A stretch of 64,000 bases of DNA from Thermothelomyces thermophilus ATCC 42464 (GCF_000226095.1 NC_016473.1:1178001-1242000), one strand, 5' to 3'. Numbered from the stretch's first letter, positions 46,597-60,721 are shown. Made by a program: numbers and translations. Notes: generated by a model not told the origin, from the letters alone.

Positions 46597-48896
46597 CCTG
46601 ATATGTTGTGTGCTGAAGGTTGAAATGTGCGAGCTGCCGCCAGGTTTGCGATGGTGTACGGAATGGTATCACGAGGTTGGGCTGGTTTTGAGATGACGGT
46701 TTGTAGTGTTTTGTTTTTCACTGGTTATCTTTCAATTATTAACGGCGACCAAAGCGTGAAACCCCGCGGATCGGTTGACGGTGCCATCGATAACCGGCGT
46801 TGGCTCCGGCAAGATGCCATCCTCTTTAGCTATGGGGTGTTGGAGTTGCCGAGGCCTGCGGTGGACTGATGGCCAGAAGCGGGCCGACGCCGACGCTGGG
46901 GAAGCATGCCGCAGGGGTTCTGTTGCCGGCCGGATGGGGTTAGGGTGTGTGTGTGTGTGTGGAGCCCCTCGACATGTGAACGGAGACCCAAGGCGACGGC
47001 CACTCCTGGTCTTTATCCAGGATTCTTGTGTAACTATTGTCAAGGGTTCTCAAATCTACAGTCATCTTACCACCTGAGTAAGCGGATGGCGTAATTCATT
47101 TTCAACTGCTAGGTGTGTTTGTGTAGTCCGTACTCCGTGTACCATAGCTCTACAAAGTACCTCCGTGTACGTATTCCGGACACGACCACTTGACCGCGGT
47201 ATGACGACAGCGACTCTTCGGCCGTTAACTAATCAGCATTATAGGCTTGGTTGCCGACCCCTCGGCCATCCTTCAAAAGGGGGGGACGCTCGACCCGGGG
47301 ATGGCGCACAACATACATACAGCCAGACAGTTTCGACTTGGGCAGTCGACGATTCCCTAAATCATTTCACATCGGACACTCCTGGCAGTTGGCAATGCAA
47401 TTGTCGACGCCTTTTATTTCGTGTGGCCTGTGCCCCCCAACCGCATGGTACTAGTAGTGTATGCCAAGGCGCTGGAGTGGACATAGTTATTTTGTGGTAC
47501 TGTACACTACGGAGCTGGGGGGAGGGGGGGACCCCCGCCTCGAATCCGCTCCTCAACAATTGAGCGACTGTGCCATCATGGTCTCGGTGCCTCGTTATCT
47601 GTGCGGCATGGCATGCTTCTGGAGTTGTGTAAGAAAACGATACTCCAATGGTTTGTGGTGCCATTACGGAGTGCAGCGTACAAGTACTACTTGAGTACAG
47701 TACATACGTGCTCAGTAGACCAGGACGCGACAGGGGAGAATGAATGTCATTTTGATGTGATCTACTCCGTACAAAGAATCCCTTATCAGTTAGTTATTTG
47801 TGTAGGGATTATATGGACAGCTCCACAGTAATTATACAGTATACGGAGTAGAACACTACACTAATATCTTGTCTCTCATCGCTCACCCTAACCTCTGCAA
47901 CATTAGCAAGTTAGTAACTACTATGTACTAACTAGCTTGGCAAGTTGCGGGAACAGCCAGCTGGGGACCTGGCAGTAACTAAACGGAATGGATCCACAGG
48001 ACGAGCCAATTCCTTGCTGCAACTTCTGTTGTCCCGCTCCGACAACCTAAAAGCACAGGCACTCATCAAATTGACGTCTCAGATCAAGATCATCCTTACT
48101 GTACGGATTACAAGTGTTCATCCCAGACGAGAATTTTTTTTTTCTTGCTTTGATCACGCGGCTCGCACCGTGTAAAACATAAGCCTTCCCTCTCCCCCGG
48201 GCCTAGCCCGTTTTTTTTCTGCCCTTGCTAGGTGTGACGCCACCGATTGGAGAGACGGGCTTTGCAGGGCCCAATAACGGTAACCCACGCGCCCCTCGTC
48301 CCGTTAATTGCTCCCCCAATCAGCGACGGGCCCCCGGGTGCCGCCCGCCGCCGCCTCCGACGAACGCTTGAGCCCCGTCCCAAACCCACCAACATACGTG
48401 GTCTTGCCGTTGAGCGTTACCCCCCAACAAGCGCCCATCCCACCTCAGGCCCCGAAACCGCCGAGCGACATCTTTGAAAATAGATCCAACAACGCCTTTC
48501 TGGAAGCGGCACGGAGGAGGACCATGGGAGTAACACCACTCTATGCGCCTTTTGCTTTTCTCGTTTCTCCGCCGCTCGCTGGTCCCGCTTAGATTGGTCT
48601 CCCCTGGTCAAGCCAAGGTCGTCGCTGCGGCGGCCCCCCCCGATCTGCTTGATCTTGACTCTCAATTCTGGATCCTGTTTTTTCGCGATTGCCGCCCCTC
48701 AGACACCCTCGCCCGTACCGACACTCGAAACAAGCCACCTTCTCTTCTCGGCGACGTCTTCTCGCCCTTGACCTTTCTCGTGCACGCATCGCAACGCAAC
48801 CCCGACACCGAAGCTGCTGCGCTCGATTCCCCGTATCACTTGCCTGGTTTCTAGACGTGCCCGCTCCGCGACCCGGCTGCCACCTGTGGGAATATC
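46597..48896. other. Intergenic, repeat-littered and partly AT-rich
   Basis: 2.3 kb between divergent genes. From about 47090 to 48190 it is AT-richer than its surroundings and dense in short motifs: TACTCCGTA (47763-47771), TACGGAGTA (47842-47850), TGTACACTA (47501-47509) and looser GTAGTGTA/TACTCCGTG variants. The last 600 bp are GC-rich and CT-rich, as expected for the BOI promoter and leader. No coding element, mobile or host, was recognised. Confidence 0.5.
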
Positions 48897-51800
48897 ATGG
48901 CTGCGCCTAACCCCAACAGGCCCGAAGTGGGCGACATCCTGATTGTTATTCGTGAGTTCCCTTATCCCCCGGACAGTCAGGTTTGAAGGCCTCGGCTGTG
49001 ACTCCGCGCTGCGAGCGAAAGGAGTTCGGCTGCATGCGGGCTACGCTCGCAGCCCATTCCTCTCGAAGAAGCGAAGAACAATGGTTGACCGTGTCCGCTG
49101 CGCAGATGACTTCCAAGCTCGCAGTTCCGACGAGTTGACCTTGGCGAAGGGCGACCGTGTTGAGCTACTCGAGCGCGACGATGAATTCGGAGACGGGTGG
49201 TTCTTGGGCAAGCACACGGTCAATGGGAACACTGGCCTGTTTCCAGAGGGTAGGTTCGCGGACCGGTGCACTTTTTCGCGCCCCTGGCTGACATGACAAA
49301 AAAAAAGTATACACAAGACCCGCGCCGAAGGCCGCTGCAAACCACCAGGCCTCCTCACTACCGAAGCAAAACCCCAAACCTGTGGCAGAGCACTCCGGCG
49401 AGCAGACGCCTCCCGCCGCCGGTCCGTCTTCGGAGGAGAACAAAACGGCACCCGTTTCCAATGCGGAACCGGTCGCAACCGCCATACCAACCAGTTCTTT
49501 CCAGTCGACAACTTCCACTTCTAGCCTGAACCCCGCTTCGGCAGCAAGCGTGCCAGGGTCTGGTTTCGGCAGCACGGCACGGCCGAGCACGAGCGCGGAT
49601 AGTCATGTCTTGCACGAGACGCTCAACGTTATCAATGAACACATGACGGATTTCAACCTCCCACGAGGTAACGCGAGTGTCCGGAACGTCAACGACTCCG
49701 GCAGCGAGTACAGCTCTCACCTGGACCATAGGATCTCGTACATCCAGGGTGAAGAGACAGACGAGGAGGAGGAGACGACTTATACCCGCCAGGAGGTTGA
49801 GTCGTGGAACGCCGACCAGGTCGCCGAATACCTGTTCACCGTTGGCGTCGAGAAGCACCACTGCGAGGTCTTCAGGGACCAGGAAATTACGGGAGAGGTT
49901 CTCTTGGGGATGGACCAGACGTCGCTGTTCATTAAAGCACTCGACCTGGGATCCGTCGGGCGGAGGTTGAAGACGTGGCAGAAGATCAAGCAGCTCCAGG
50001 ATGAGGTGAATGGACAGGCGCTCGGCACCGGCAGGAACACGCGGAATTACGGAAGCGATGCAGGCTCGGATGCAGGAAAGGCTCGCAGCAGGACAAATAC
50101 GATCACGAGCTCGGGTCAGCGGTATGCGCATCTCAACGAAAATTCTCTCTCGGGCAAGGCGGGGGGTAGGCGCCAATCGCAGACCCCGAAGCTGGAACCT
50201 TACGAACCCGTGTCGCCCGTCTCGCCCGTTGCGGAGAGCCCGGGCCGCACGTACCACGACAAACGGCCCTCTGCTGCATCTGTCCGAGATTTGCACCACT
50301 CGCGCCGTCACTCCTCGACCGACTTCCGCATGCCCGGCGCAACCATGAATTCTCCGGTACCTCCCAAGATGTCTGCGAGCAGCAGCACGTTTTCGCGACA
50401 GGAAGCCTCGCATAAGAAGAAGCCATCCTTCGACCGGAATTGGACCCTGGGAAGTGCCACAAAGTACCCGCCGCGACCCTTGTCGTCTGCGGGGCACCAC
50501 GACGAAGTGGCCGACCAGCCTGCCGCGCTCCAAGATTCTGCCGTCGAGATGGACCGCGGCTATTTCTCGGGCACCGACGCCGACGGCCGCCGGCGCAACG
50601 TGTTGAAGAAGCGCGATAGCGCGCAATCCTCGCCGAAGTCGAGCTATGCCGAGGAGCAGCGGGTGCGGAGCGGCACGGCCCTGTCGCGGCACTCGAGACT
50701 CGGGAGCGTGGAATCGGTGCGCGACTCGTCGTCGCTCTCACCCGCGGCGCAAAAGTACTACGGCGTGTCGTCCAAGCGCACCCCGTCCACGGGCACCACG
50801 GACTCGCTTCGCCACATAGCAGGGTCGAAGGAATCGATGAACCCGACCGTCACCAGGTTGGACAGCAATGCGTCCAACCATTCCCAGTCATCACCAAAGT
50901 CCGCTATCAAGCGGTTGAGCCAAGTCAACCATCCCGACTTCAACGTGAACATGATGCTGCGAAGCGGGCTGGGCGGGTTGCGAGCAGCCTCGGATGCCAT
51001 TACGGGCGGCGAACGGGCGAAGATGTCGCCGGTCGAGTCGCCCCTCAAAGAATCGCCCATGTACTCGCCGGCCCGAACCGGGTCTAGCACGCCTTCGGGG
51101 GCCCGGAGTTTCGAACTCGACTCGCCCGACACCAAGAGTCCGAGCACGACGACAACGGCAACGAGCCGGACCAGCCGCAAGAAGACGAAGCAGGAGACCA
51201 GCGCATACACGCGCGGTCTGCAGAAGATCACCCCCCAGGAGGCGATGAAGGACGCCGACTACAGCGGCTGGATGAAGAAGAGGAGCGCCAACCTCATGAC
51301 CACGTGGAAGCCCCGACTCTTTGTTCTCAAGGGTAGGCGCCTCGCATACTACTATTCGGAAGACGACGAGCAGGAGCGGGGTCTCATCGACATCTCGTTC
51401 CACCGCGTCCTCCCGGCCGACAATGAGCGGCTGACCGGACTCCACGCTACCCTCACGGGAGTCTCGAGCTCGCCCGCCGTGCCAGCCGGGAGCCACATAA
51501 CGACGTCCGCGGCCGCCGACGCGGAGCGTGATCCCGCCGAAGAATCCGATTCCATCTTCATCTTCAAGCTCGTTCCGCCCCGCGCCGGGCTCTCGCGCGC
51601 GGTCAACTTCACGAAGCCGACGGTTCACTACTTCGCGGTGCCCAACGTCAAGCAGGGGCGGTTGTGGATGGCCGCGCTGATGAAGGCGACTATCGACCGC
51701 GACGACACGCAACCGATCACGTCGACGTACCAGCAAAAGACCATTTCGCTAGCAAAGGCCAGGCAGATGCGCCACCGGCCGCCGGCGCTCATGAACCTCG

Positions 51801-52006
51801 AGGAGAACGCCGACGAGAAGAACGAGAAGAAGGGCGCGACCGGTGACGACGATGGCGGCCTCGGCATCTACAGCGGGCTCGACGTCGATAGCGCCGTCGC
51901 CCGGCTCGAGAAGTTTGGGCTGCATCAGCAATCCGACAGTGCCGGGGCAAGAGGGTTTGGAGCTGGAACGGAGAAGGATACGTCGCTGTTGCCCCAGAGC
52001 GCCTAG
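48897..52006 (+). CDS. BOI2: SH3-SAM-PH polarity protein (Boi1/Boi2-like)
   Basis: A scaffold of polarised growth; yeast Boi1/2 link Cdc42 signalling and exocytosis at bud tips, so a hyphal-tip role is expected. Exons are 48897-48951, 49106-49249 and 49308-52006, giving about 965 residues. Order: SH3 (about 14-68), with DELTLAKGDRVELLERDDEFGDGWFLG across the first introns and ending FPEVYTRP; disordered linker; SAM (about 229-300) with WNADQVAEYLFTVGVEKHHCEVF and GMDQTSLFIKALDLGSVGRRLK; a long Ser/Pro-rich basic middle with several SPVSPV-type sites; and PH (about 711-865) opening DYSGWMKKRSANLMTTWKPR and ending GRLWMAALMKATI, with a Ser-rich insert. An acidic/basic tail follows. Both junctions are phase 1 and restore the SH3 fold. 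Confidence 0.94.
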
Positions 52007-52611
52007 GCGGGTTCCGGGCTCAGCGCTATCTGAGCCGGACCTGAACCAAACCAAGCTTCTTCTTTACTCACACGGAAGGCTGTCTTTGATTTCCTTTGTG
52101 CCAGCGCATGCTCTTGCCTAGAAATACCCCGTTGATTATCCTTTTTTTTTCCCGGTCAAATCTGCCGGCCGACGGTGCTTTTTTTTTCAGTTCCCTTGCA
52201 CACACACACACACACACACCCAAAACCAAAGTTAACATACATAATGTGTCATGTATCTCGGAAGCAGGAGTAGCAGGGAATGGCGCATGCTCGTCGCCTC
52301 TCCAGACCGGATGCCCCTGCGGTTTCCCTTTGGCGAGTGGCTGATCAGTCTGCTGAGGTTGCCTCCTTACTACCCAGATGCATCCCTTTTTTGGGTTTCT
52401 CTCTCAATTACTCCTTCTTTCTATTGTGTATCTTGTCATGTGTATCATGATTTCGGAGGTGATTCTGAGTGAAAGAAAAGTTGGGAAGGGATGAAAAGGT
52501 GTACGAGCTTCGGCTCGAATTAGTTAGCGTGGAACGAAACGAGTCCGTCTTAACGTAAAGCCGATGAAGCGACAAAAAGATTTCAAAACGAACCTGCCCA
52601 GACAAATGTGG

Positions 52612-52656
<45 letters not shown>

Positions 52657-53185
52657 GCCTCTTTACCAATGTTGTTTGATCCTTTTTGCTCCCATTGTTG
52701 CTGCTGTTGCCCAGAGCGGAATTTGCCGAGGCGCGCGAACAGCCGCCCAAAAAAAAGTCGCGTCAGTGCTGTTGCTGGAGCTCCCTCATCAAGCAGTTCT
52801 GGAGCTTTTTGTCCATCGCCAAGCGAAAACCCAAAACCAACCTCGCAACAACACCTGCGCGTTGCCGATCGCGACGGACCGGCCATAATCTCGACTGGGC
52901 CGATGCATTTGCATCTGATATGTGATCAGACTGATATGCGATTCGGCCAATTCGAGCAAACCGATTGCTGCTTCTTGCGGGCGTCGACCGATTCGATCTG
53001 ACGCGCCTCTCTCTCTCTCTCTCTCTCTACTCTCTCTCCGTCCCAGCAACGGCAGCACCATTACTACAATCGCCTCAACCCAACCAATTTCGAGCGGACG
53101 AAGCAAGATCGGAAGCGACTCACCGCTGCTGCTGCTTAAGAAAAGGACAAGTGTGGAATATAACCGAAAACAATATAACCAAAAA
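52007..53185. other. BOI / NUP85 gap with homopolymers
   Basis: Contains the BOI 3' flank with a (CA)n run (52201-52219), a run of 41 A (52612-52652), a (CT)n run near 53009-53036, and the NUP85 leader. No gene is seen. Confidence 0.65.
52612..52652 (+). repeat. Uninterrupted run of 41 A
   Basis: Lies 534 bp upstream of the NUP85 start codon. It is by far the longest homopolymer in the window. No short target-site duplication is evident on its flanks. Confidence 0.95.
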
Positions 53186-56100
53186 ATGTCTAAACCTTTC
53201 AACTTCCACATCCCCTCCTCCAACAGCGTCTTCGGTTTCAGCCCGGACAAGAGCCGGGAACCGCTCCTCCCTTCCACCCCCGACCGGCAAAAGAGCAACA
53301 AGACCAACCTGTTCCAGCAAACAACGACGAGCAACCGCTCCACGACCCCGGCCGGACCCCCGCCCCGGGGAGGGCGGGCGGACGACCAGCAAGATGACGA
53401 CCATGACCTGTCGACGGCGAGCTTCACCCCGGCCGGCGCGCCGTCAGCCAGCTACCTGGGGAGCTCCATCCTGAAGGGCATCTCGTCGACCGCGAAGGAC
53501 GCGCCCGCGAGGGGCCTGTTCACCTCCGGGGTGAGCGGCGCCGGGAAGGGTTCCGCGTCGCCCAAGGGGCTGTTCACCGGCGGCGGTGCGGGCGCCGGCA
53601 AGAAGGAGGAGGAGGAGGAGGAGGAGGAGGAAGAGCCACCAAGGGGCCTGTTCACAGGGATCGGAGGTGGGTTCGACACCGCTGGCGGGTTTACCGGCAC
53701 CGGGGACGTTAAGAAGAAGAAGAACCTATTCTCCGGGATCGGGCTGGGCGGCGCGCAGCAGAGGCGGAACACCCCGCTGGGCAGGTCGATCCGCGGGCCG
53801 GGCCACGCGAGACAGCCGTCGCGCCTGAGCCGGGCCGTCGGGGTGGACGAGCAGGACGGCGAGAGCCCGAAGCGGACGACCGCCCACGGCCAGGGCAAGA
53901 CGTTTGGGGTGCCGTTTGATGACGACGATGACGACGTCGACGATGAGCAGAAGGAGGCGGCTGCGGCAGATTGCCCCGGAGGAGGAGAAGAGGAGGAGGA
54001 GGAGGGTGATATGTGGCTGGATATGCCGTCGACTGCCGAGACCGGGGCGGACCAGCCGGCGGCTGGGGAGGTGTCGGATCTGTTGATGCTGGCAACGCCC
54101 GCGGCTACGGAGCGGGTGCGGCGCGAGGCCGAAGACATATTCCGCGCGTCGTCGTTCCGGGCCGGCGGGGCCGCGCGGAGGAGTGAGTACCGCTACGCGG
54201 CGCTCGCCAAAGACGCGTATCAGCAGATGGGCACTGCGCCGGTCACGGAGCCGCCGCAGGTCATTCTGGGGACGGAGGATCTGCTGTCGAGGCTGTACGA
54301 CGAAGGGGTGGGCGAAGCGGAGGACGAGCAAAAGATGGATGACACCCTCGCGACGGCCGCGGCGCAGCTGGCTGCTCTCTGGAGGGAACACGTCGACGAG
54401 CTCCCGCGCCCGACCGAGGACCATGCCGCCGAGATAGGGCCCGGCCCGCACGCGACCCCGTTCGAGAAGGCCAACTACCTCGCCAACCTGGCGCTGCAGA
54501 TCCACCACACCCGGTACGAGGAGGGCGGCCTGATCCGCGCGGAACCGCTCCCTCAGACCCTGTTCCGCTGGCTGAACGAGTACCACGACATGTACGGCAG
54601 CCAGGTTGACGACATCCTCCGGCACCGGCCCAGCCCGGCATGCCACTCGCTCTTCTGGCAGGCCGTCTTCATCGCCCTGCTGCGCGGAAAGGTCGGCGAT
54701 GCCGCGAGGCTGCTCGACCAGGCCGGTTGGGGCCACGTGCGGCGCGGCCAGCGCGGGGAGTACGCCTACGTCGGCCAGGCCTTGGAGAACGTGCAGCGCG
54801 CCGTCGACGAGACGATCGCGGTGCTGGAGAGCTGCCCCGGCTTCGACGGCAACTGGGAGATCTGGAGCAGCGACTGGACCCTCTTCCGCGTGCGAGCCCG
54901 GGGATTGCTCGAGCACCTCAGACGCTTCGCCGAGGGCAAGGACAGCGCGTTTGGCGCATCGGCCTTTTCGGCATCTGCCGCCTCGGCTCAGAGCAGGCAG
55001 TCCATGGCCGGCCTGGCCAGGCGCGCCGAGAGCCAAGTGCCATGGGAGATCTACGAGAACCTGAACATTGTCTTTGACATTGTCCTCGGGCAGCAGGGCG
55101 CCATCCTGGAAGCGGCGCAGGACTGGCTAGAGGCCACGGTCGGCCTGTTCGGCTGGTGGGACGAGCGGGCATCCCGAACGGAGAAGCCCCTCTCCACGTC
55201 CCAGTCCCTGTCGCGGTCGCAGGCTCTGGTCCTCGCTTCGGCGCCTGCCAACTCGGAGAGCTATCTCGACCGGCTTGCGCGCGCCTTCCATACGGCGGTA
55301 GAATCCGACTTCCACTTCAACTCGCAGAACGCGGTCGAAATCGGCATGGCCTGCGTCTTCGAGGACAACATCAAGGGCGTCATCGGCCTGCTCCGGGGCT
55401 GGTCGCTGCCCATCGCCGCCGCCGTGGCCGAGATTGCGTCTCTGGGCAAATGGCTGCCGCCTCACCGGCCTTCCGGGGTGTACGGACTGGAGGACCTGGA
55501 CATGGACGACCTGGAGGTGCTCGGCATGGATCCGGGCGCCCCGGACGAGGTCGACGGCATCAAGGACAGCACGCTGGTCCAATATGCCCAGGCGCTGGCT
55601 GACTACGAGGGCCTGTCTTCGGTCCAGGACAGGTCGGGCACTTCGAAGGACGGCTGGGAGCTCTCGATCAGCGTCCTCGGCCGCATGGACTCGCCGGAGC
55701 GGTCCGAAGAGATGGTGAGAGACCTGGTGGAGCATCTGGTGCAGCAGCTGCACGTGGACTCGAATGCGACGGTGGACCGGTTGTGGTTCTTGTTGAATGA
55801 GCTCGGCATGATCGAGTTTGCCGAGGATACGACAGAGGTGAGTTGATTGCGGCGGCACACACTGCGGCACACACTCCCCCCCCCCCCAATATCGAGTGTC
55901 GGCGAGCGACTGACCGAGTTCCCAGACCTACGGAGACATCCTCGCCCGGGATTCCCACCGCTACGGCGAGGCCATGTGGTACTACGCCCTCGCCCACCGA
56001 CCAAACAAGGTCCGCGAGGTCATGAACCTGCTCACCTCGTACTCCCTCATCCAGTCGACGGCGTTCCCGCCGGCCAACGACCTGGACGACTACCTCTACA

Positions 56101-56876
56101 AGCTGCTGAACGACCGCAAGAACACGCTGGAGCAGTGCGCCAGCCAGGACATGGAGGCCGCCGAGCTCCTCGGCAAGATGCTGAGCGGCTACGCCTCGCT
56201 CCGGCAGTTCTACGACATCCGCGACAACGAGGACGCGCTGCCCCACGCCACCCCGCTGTCCCGCCGCAAGCAGGCGGCGACGGCGCTCATCAGCGTCATT
56301 GCCAGCTCGGACGACAACATCCGCGGGGGGTTGTACGACCAGACGCGCGACGGCATCGTCAGCGAGGACTTCTTGCTGGCCCTGCTCGGCGAGGCCCTCG
56401 TGTTCGTCTCGGACCCGGACAACACCAACGTGCACCACGGCCAGCTGGCCACGCCGGTCATCACGCTCGACCAGATCGACGTCCTCCTCAAGGCCATCGA
56501 GGACCTGCAGGCCGTCGGCAGCCGGGTGTACAACGCGTGCGACGAGTTCCTGCAGCTGGTCCTGGCGTCGGCGCCGGGCGGGCTCAAGGGGAGCACGCCG
56601 GCGGACCTGCTCAAGAAGAGCGCGGGGCCGGGGCCCGGCGGGTCCGGCAACGCCATGCTGGCGGGCAGTTCGCTCGTCGCGAGCCAGCTGCAGCGGTCGC
56701 TGAGCGGGACCGGCGGCGGGCTCGGCAAGGTGGCGGTCAAGAGGAGGGGGTGGGACTGGCGGTCCGAGGTGACGGCCAAGACCAAAGGGGAGGACATCAT
56801 GAGGAGGTTGCGGCTGGGACTGGCCAAGGACTTGGCGGGCTTGTGGCTGGCCGAGGCGGATGAGATGGTTTGGTAG
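53186..56876 (+). CDS. NUP85: Nucleoporin NUP85 (Y-complex)
   Basis: A scaffold subunit of the Y-shaped Nup84 complex coating the nuclear pore. Exons are 53186-55837 and 55926-56876 (phase 0), giving about 1200 residues. The first 280 residues are disordered and Gly/Ser-rich with repeated RGLFTSG / KGLFTGG / RGLFTGI motifs and acidic runs. The rest is the helical ACE1-type core: YRYAALAKDAYQQMG, PLPQTLFRWLNEYHDMYG, PACHSLFWQAVFIALLRGKV, VPWEIYENLNIVFDIVLGQQ, AVEIGMACVFEDNIKGVI and, after the intron, YGDILARDSHRYGEAMWYYA. Spliced continuity is EDTTE-TYGDILAR. The intron carries a 12-nt C-run. The identification rests on overall order and the conserved crown/trunk segments; length is near that expected for filamentous-fungal Nup85. 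Confidence 0.9.
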
Positions 56877-57364
56877 GGGGTTAACAAAAAAGGGGATTAT
56901 TGCCTTTTTTTTTTTTTTTTTGAGAAAAGAGTGGCAGAGAGAGCGAACGTCTTTTTTCAGTCGCGGATTTATACCGGACTTATCTGGACAAAAGGGGAGG
57001 GTTTTAAAGAGGGAAAAGGGAATGCTAGGTGTTCTAAGGTTTAGAGATCGGGAGATGTACGGGTCGTTGTAATGCAAAGGAAGTTAAGTATGTATATTGT
57101 TTATTCGCGGGATGGCCATGAAGGCGTCCCGAGGTTATTTGCAGATGCAGGTTGAGTTGCCCCTTTAACTCCATTTGTGTTCCCCTTCTTTCTTGCTTGT
57201 AATCGTTTTTCTTCCTCCTCCCTCTTCCTCAAACCCCTGATGACTGACTCATCGGGTTGAACCGACACCGACGACCACAACAATCGACCTATTCGACGTA
57301 CAGTACATGCCGGATCTTCAAAAAAAAAAGGAAAAAAAAAAGAAACCAATCACAGAGGCACCTT
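56877..57364. other. Convergent gap NUP85 / DUF952
   Basis: T-rich 3' flank of NUP85 (18-nt T-run near 56903) and A-rich flank of the DUF952 gene. No gene is seen. Confidence 0.6.
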
Positions 57365-57881
57365 TTACTCCAACCACCCCTTCTCCCGTTCAAAGACGTC
57401 CTTCCACGACTGGCCCTCGGCGCGGCGGAACTCCTTCGCGGCGACGACGTCCTTGACCCCAAAGTTGCCGTACAGGTGGGGGCAGCCGTTGGTGCCGTCC
57501 ACCTCGTCCCACTTGACGCTGGACTGGTCAAAGTTGGCCAGGCGCAGCTTGAGGATGTAGAAAGAGGTGAAGTCCTTGAAGAAGAGGTCTGCCGTGATGG
57601 GGATCTTTGAATGTGTCACTGTTAGTTTATTCCTCCCTCCTCTTTTTTTCTTTTCTTTTCTTTTTTTTTTCTTTCCAAACTTTCAGGGTAAGGAAGGGTG
57701 TGTTATGGAGAGCTCTAGGTGATACAAAACATACCTGCCACGAGGCGCTCAGATGGACAAAGCCGTCTTGCCGGTCGAGGTCCGAGAGCGGGTATTGCTC
57801 GGGGATCGGGTCCGGCGGGGCGGTCGGGGTGATCTTGTAGACAAACTCCGGGAGCGGGTCCGGAGGGGGGAGGGGCGCCAT
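57365..57881 (-). CDS. DUF952 family protein
   Basis: A small cytosolic protein of the DUF952 family, whose activity is unknown; members share a fold with ADP-ribose-type binding proteins in some reports, which I cannot confirm here. Exons are 57881-57735 and 57604-57365 (phase 0), giving about 128 residues. The family hallmarks are present: FVYKITP near the start, then DRQDGFVHLSASWQ-IPITADLFFKD across the junction, LRLANFDQSSVKWDEVDG and GCPHLYGNFGVKDV. A Pro-rich N-terminus (MAPLPPPDPLPE) precedes the domain. The intron is T-rich. Nothing in the neighbourhood suggests a pathway. Confidence 0.92.
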
Positions 57882-59062
57882 TCTGTTTCCGTGTTTATCT
57901 GATAAGGCTGGGGTTGGTGGCTTCCTTCGGTGGGTTGTTGTTGTTGTTGTGTCGTTGCCGGACTATAATAGTTGTCTTTACCGTTTGAGTAATTATGGTT
58001 GGCCCAAGAGATGATGAGAGTAAGATTGAGTGGGTTGAGGGGTTCATCCTCGCTCGACTTGACAACGACTCTGATCTGACAAATCACTTGAGTCCGCTAC
58101 GTCTCCCCACTTCTAGCTCTGCGTTAATTATCCTGGGAATGTTTGTTGCTGTGAAGCCGCCTGAGAAACATCTCGTAACTCTACAAGAAAGGGGTTAGGA
58201 GGCTTTGTCATGTGTAAACACCAGCCTCTAAAAATATCTAATTGGAGCACCAACAAACGGGTTAGATCCCGGAGTGATGCGTAATTGAAGGCTGAGTTCC
58301 CCATTGGTATTTCTTTGTCCTTTGCGGCACACATAGGATAATCATGTGGCTTTAGCAACGATTTATTTCCCTACCGGCATCTACGCGATGCGAAAGACAT
58401 GGCAGCGCATAATGGCAGTGATCAACGATCAACGCCCAGGCATTGACGTTTCTGCTTTGTGGCGGGTGAAGGAACTCGAACCCCCCGCCGAAAAAAATCC
58501 GGGGATTGAATTGAGATCCGACAATGGCTACGTCAAGGTGGGTAGATCGATCACCCATCGGTTGAAGCATCGGATTGAAAAAATGCGCGATCCCGCTGAG
58601 GAAGTCGTCTCTTGGAAGGGAAGAGAGGGTCAGGTAATCCTTGTGACGTGTATGCAAACCTGACTCTGGAATCATCACGTAATGGTCGTTTTTGTAAACC
58701 ATTGACAAGAGACTCCACTCGGATGACGGCGAGATGGTTCTTTAGGAGCCGCCTGCTGACGAACTGCCGAGCTACGGGACGGTGGATGCTAGGAGACGAG
58801 CACTTGGAGCGCTTGGCGGGTGGCAGATGCCGTGAAATCGCCGAGAAGAATCATGACCCCTCGGGAACCCCACCTGCCAGGGCGGGGTCAAAGTGTTCCC
58901 GAGAGATGCAGGTAGTGGCAGCTCAGCTTCTTCTTTTCCCAGACCAGACCAGGCCGAGAGACCAAAAAGGAGGGGACGAGCATTTTTTTTATCGAGTGTC
59001 AAGCCAATCTGACCGGTTCTGCTGTCAATCGTTCCTGACACCCAAAAAGATTCCCATCCAAG
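57882..59062. other. Divergent region DUF952 / formaldehyde dehydrogenase
   Basis: Shared upstream region of two divergent genes. A minus-strand frame of 118 codons (58352-58708) has no recognisable family. No tRNA or other gene could be supported. Confidence 0.5.

Positions 59063-60721
<1,659 letters not shown>

Noticed and set aside
47510-47600. tRNA-like pattern on the minus strand (TGGCACAGTCG, then GGATTCGAGGC)
   Set aside because: The two boxes are too close together and no acceptor or anticodon stem can be drawn; at most an old tRNA-derived scrap.
49358-50692. 444-codon minus-strand frame over the BOI gene
   Set aside because: Antisense shadow; the plus frame encodes the SAM domain here.
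53726-57077. Two minus-strand frames (436 and 469 codons) over NUP85
   Set aside because: Antisense shadows of a GC-rich gene; Arg/Ala/Leu-rich, with no domain.
58460-58500. GGTTCGAGTTCC on the minus strand, resembling a tRNA box B
   Set aside because: No box A at a suitable distance and no cloverleaf.
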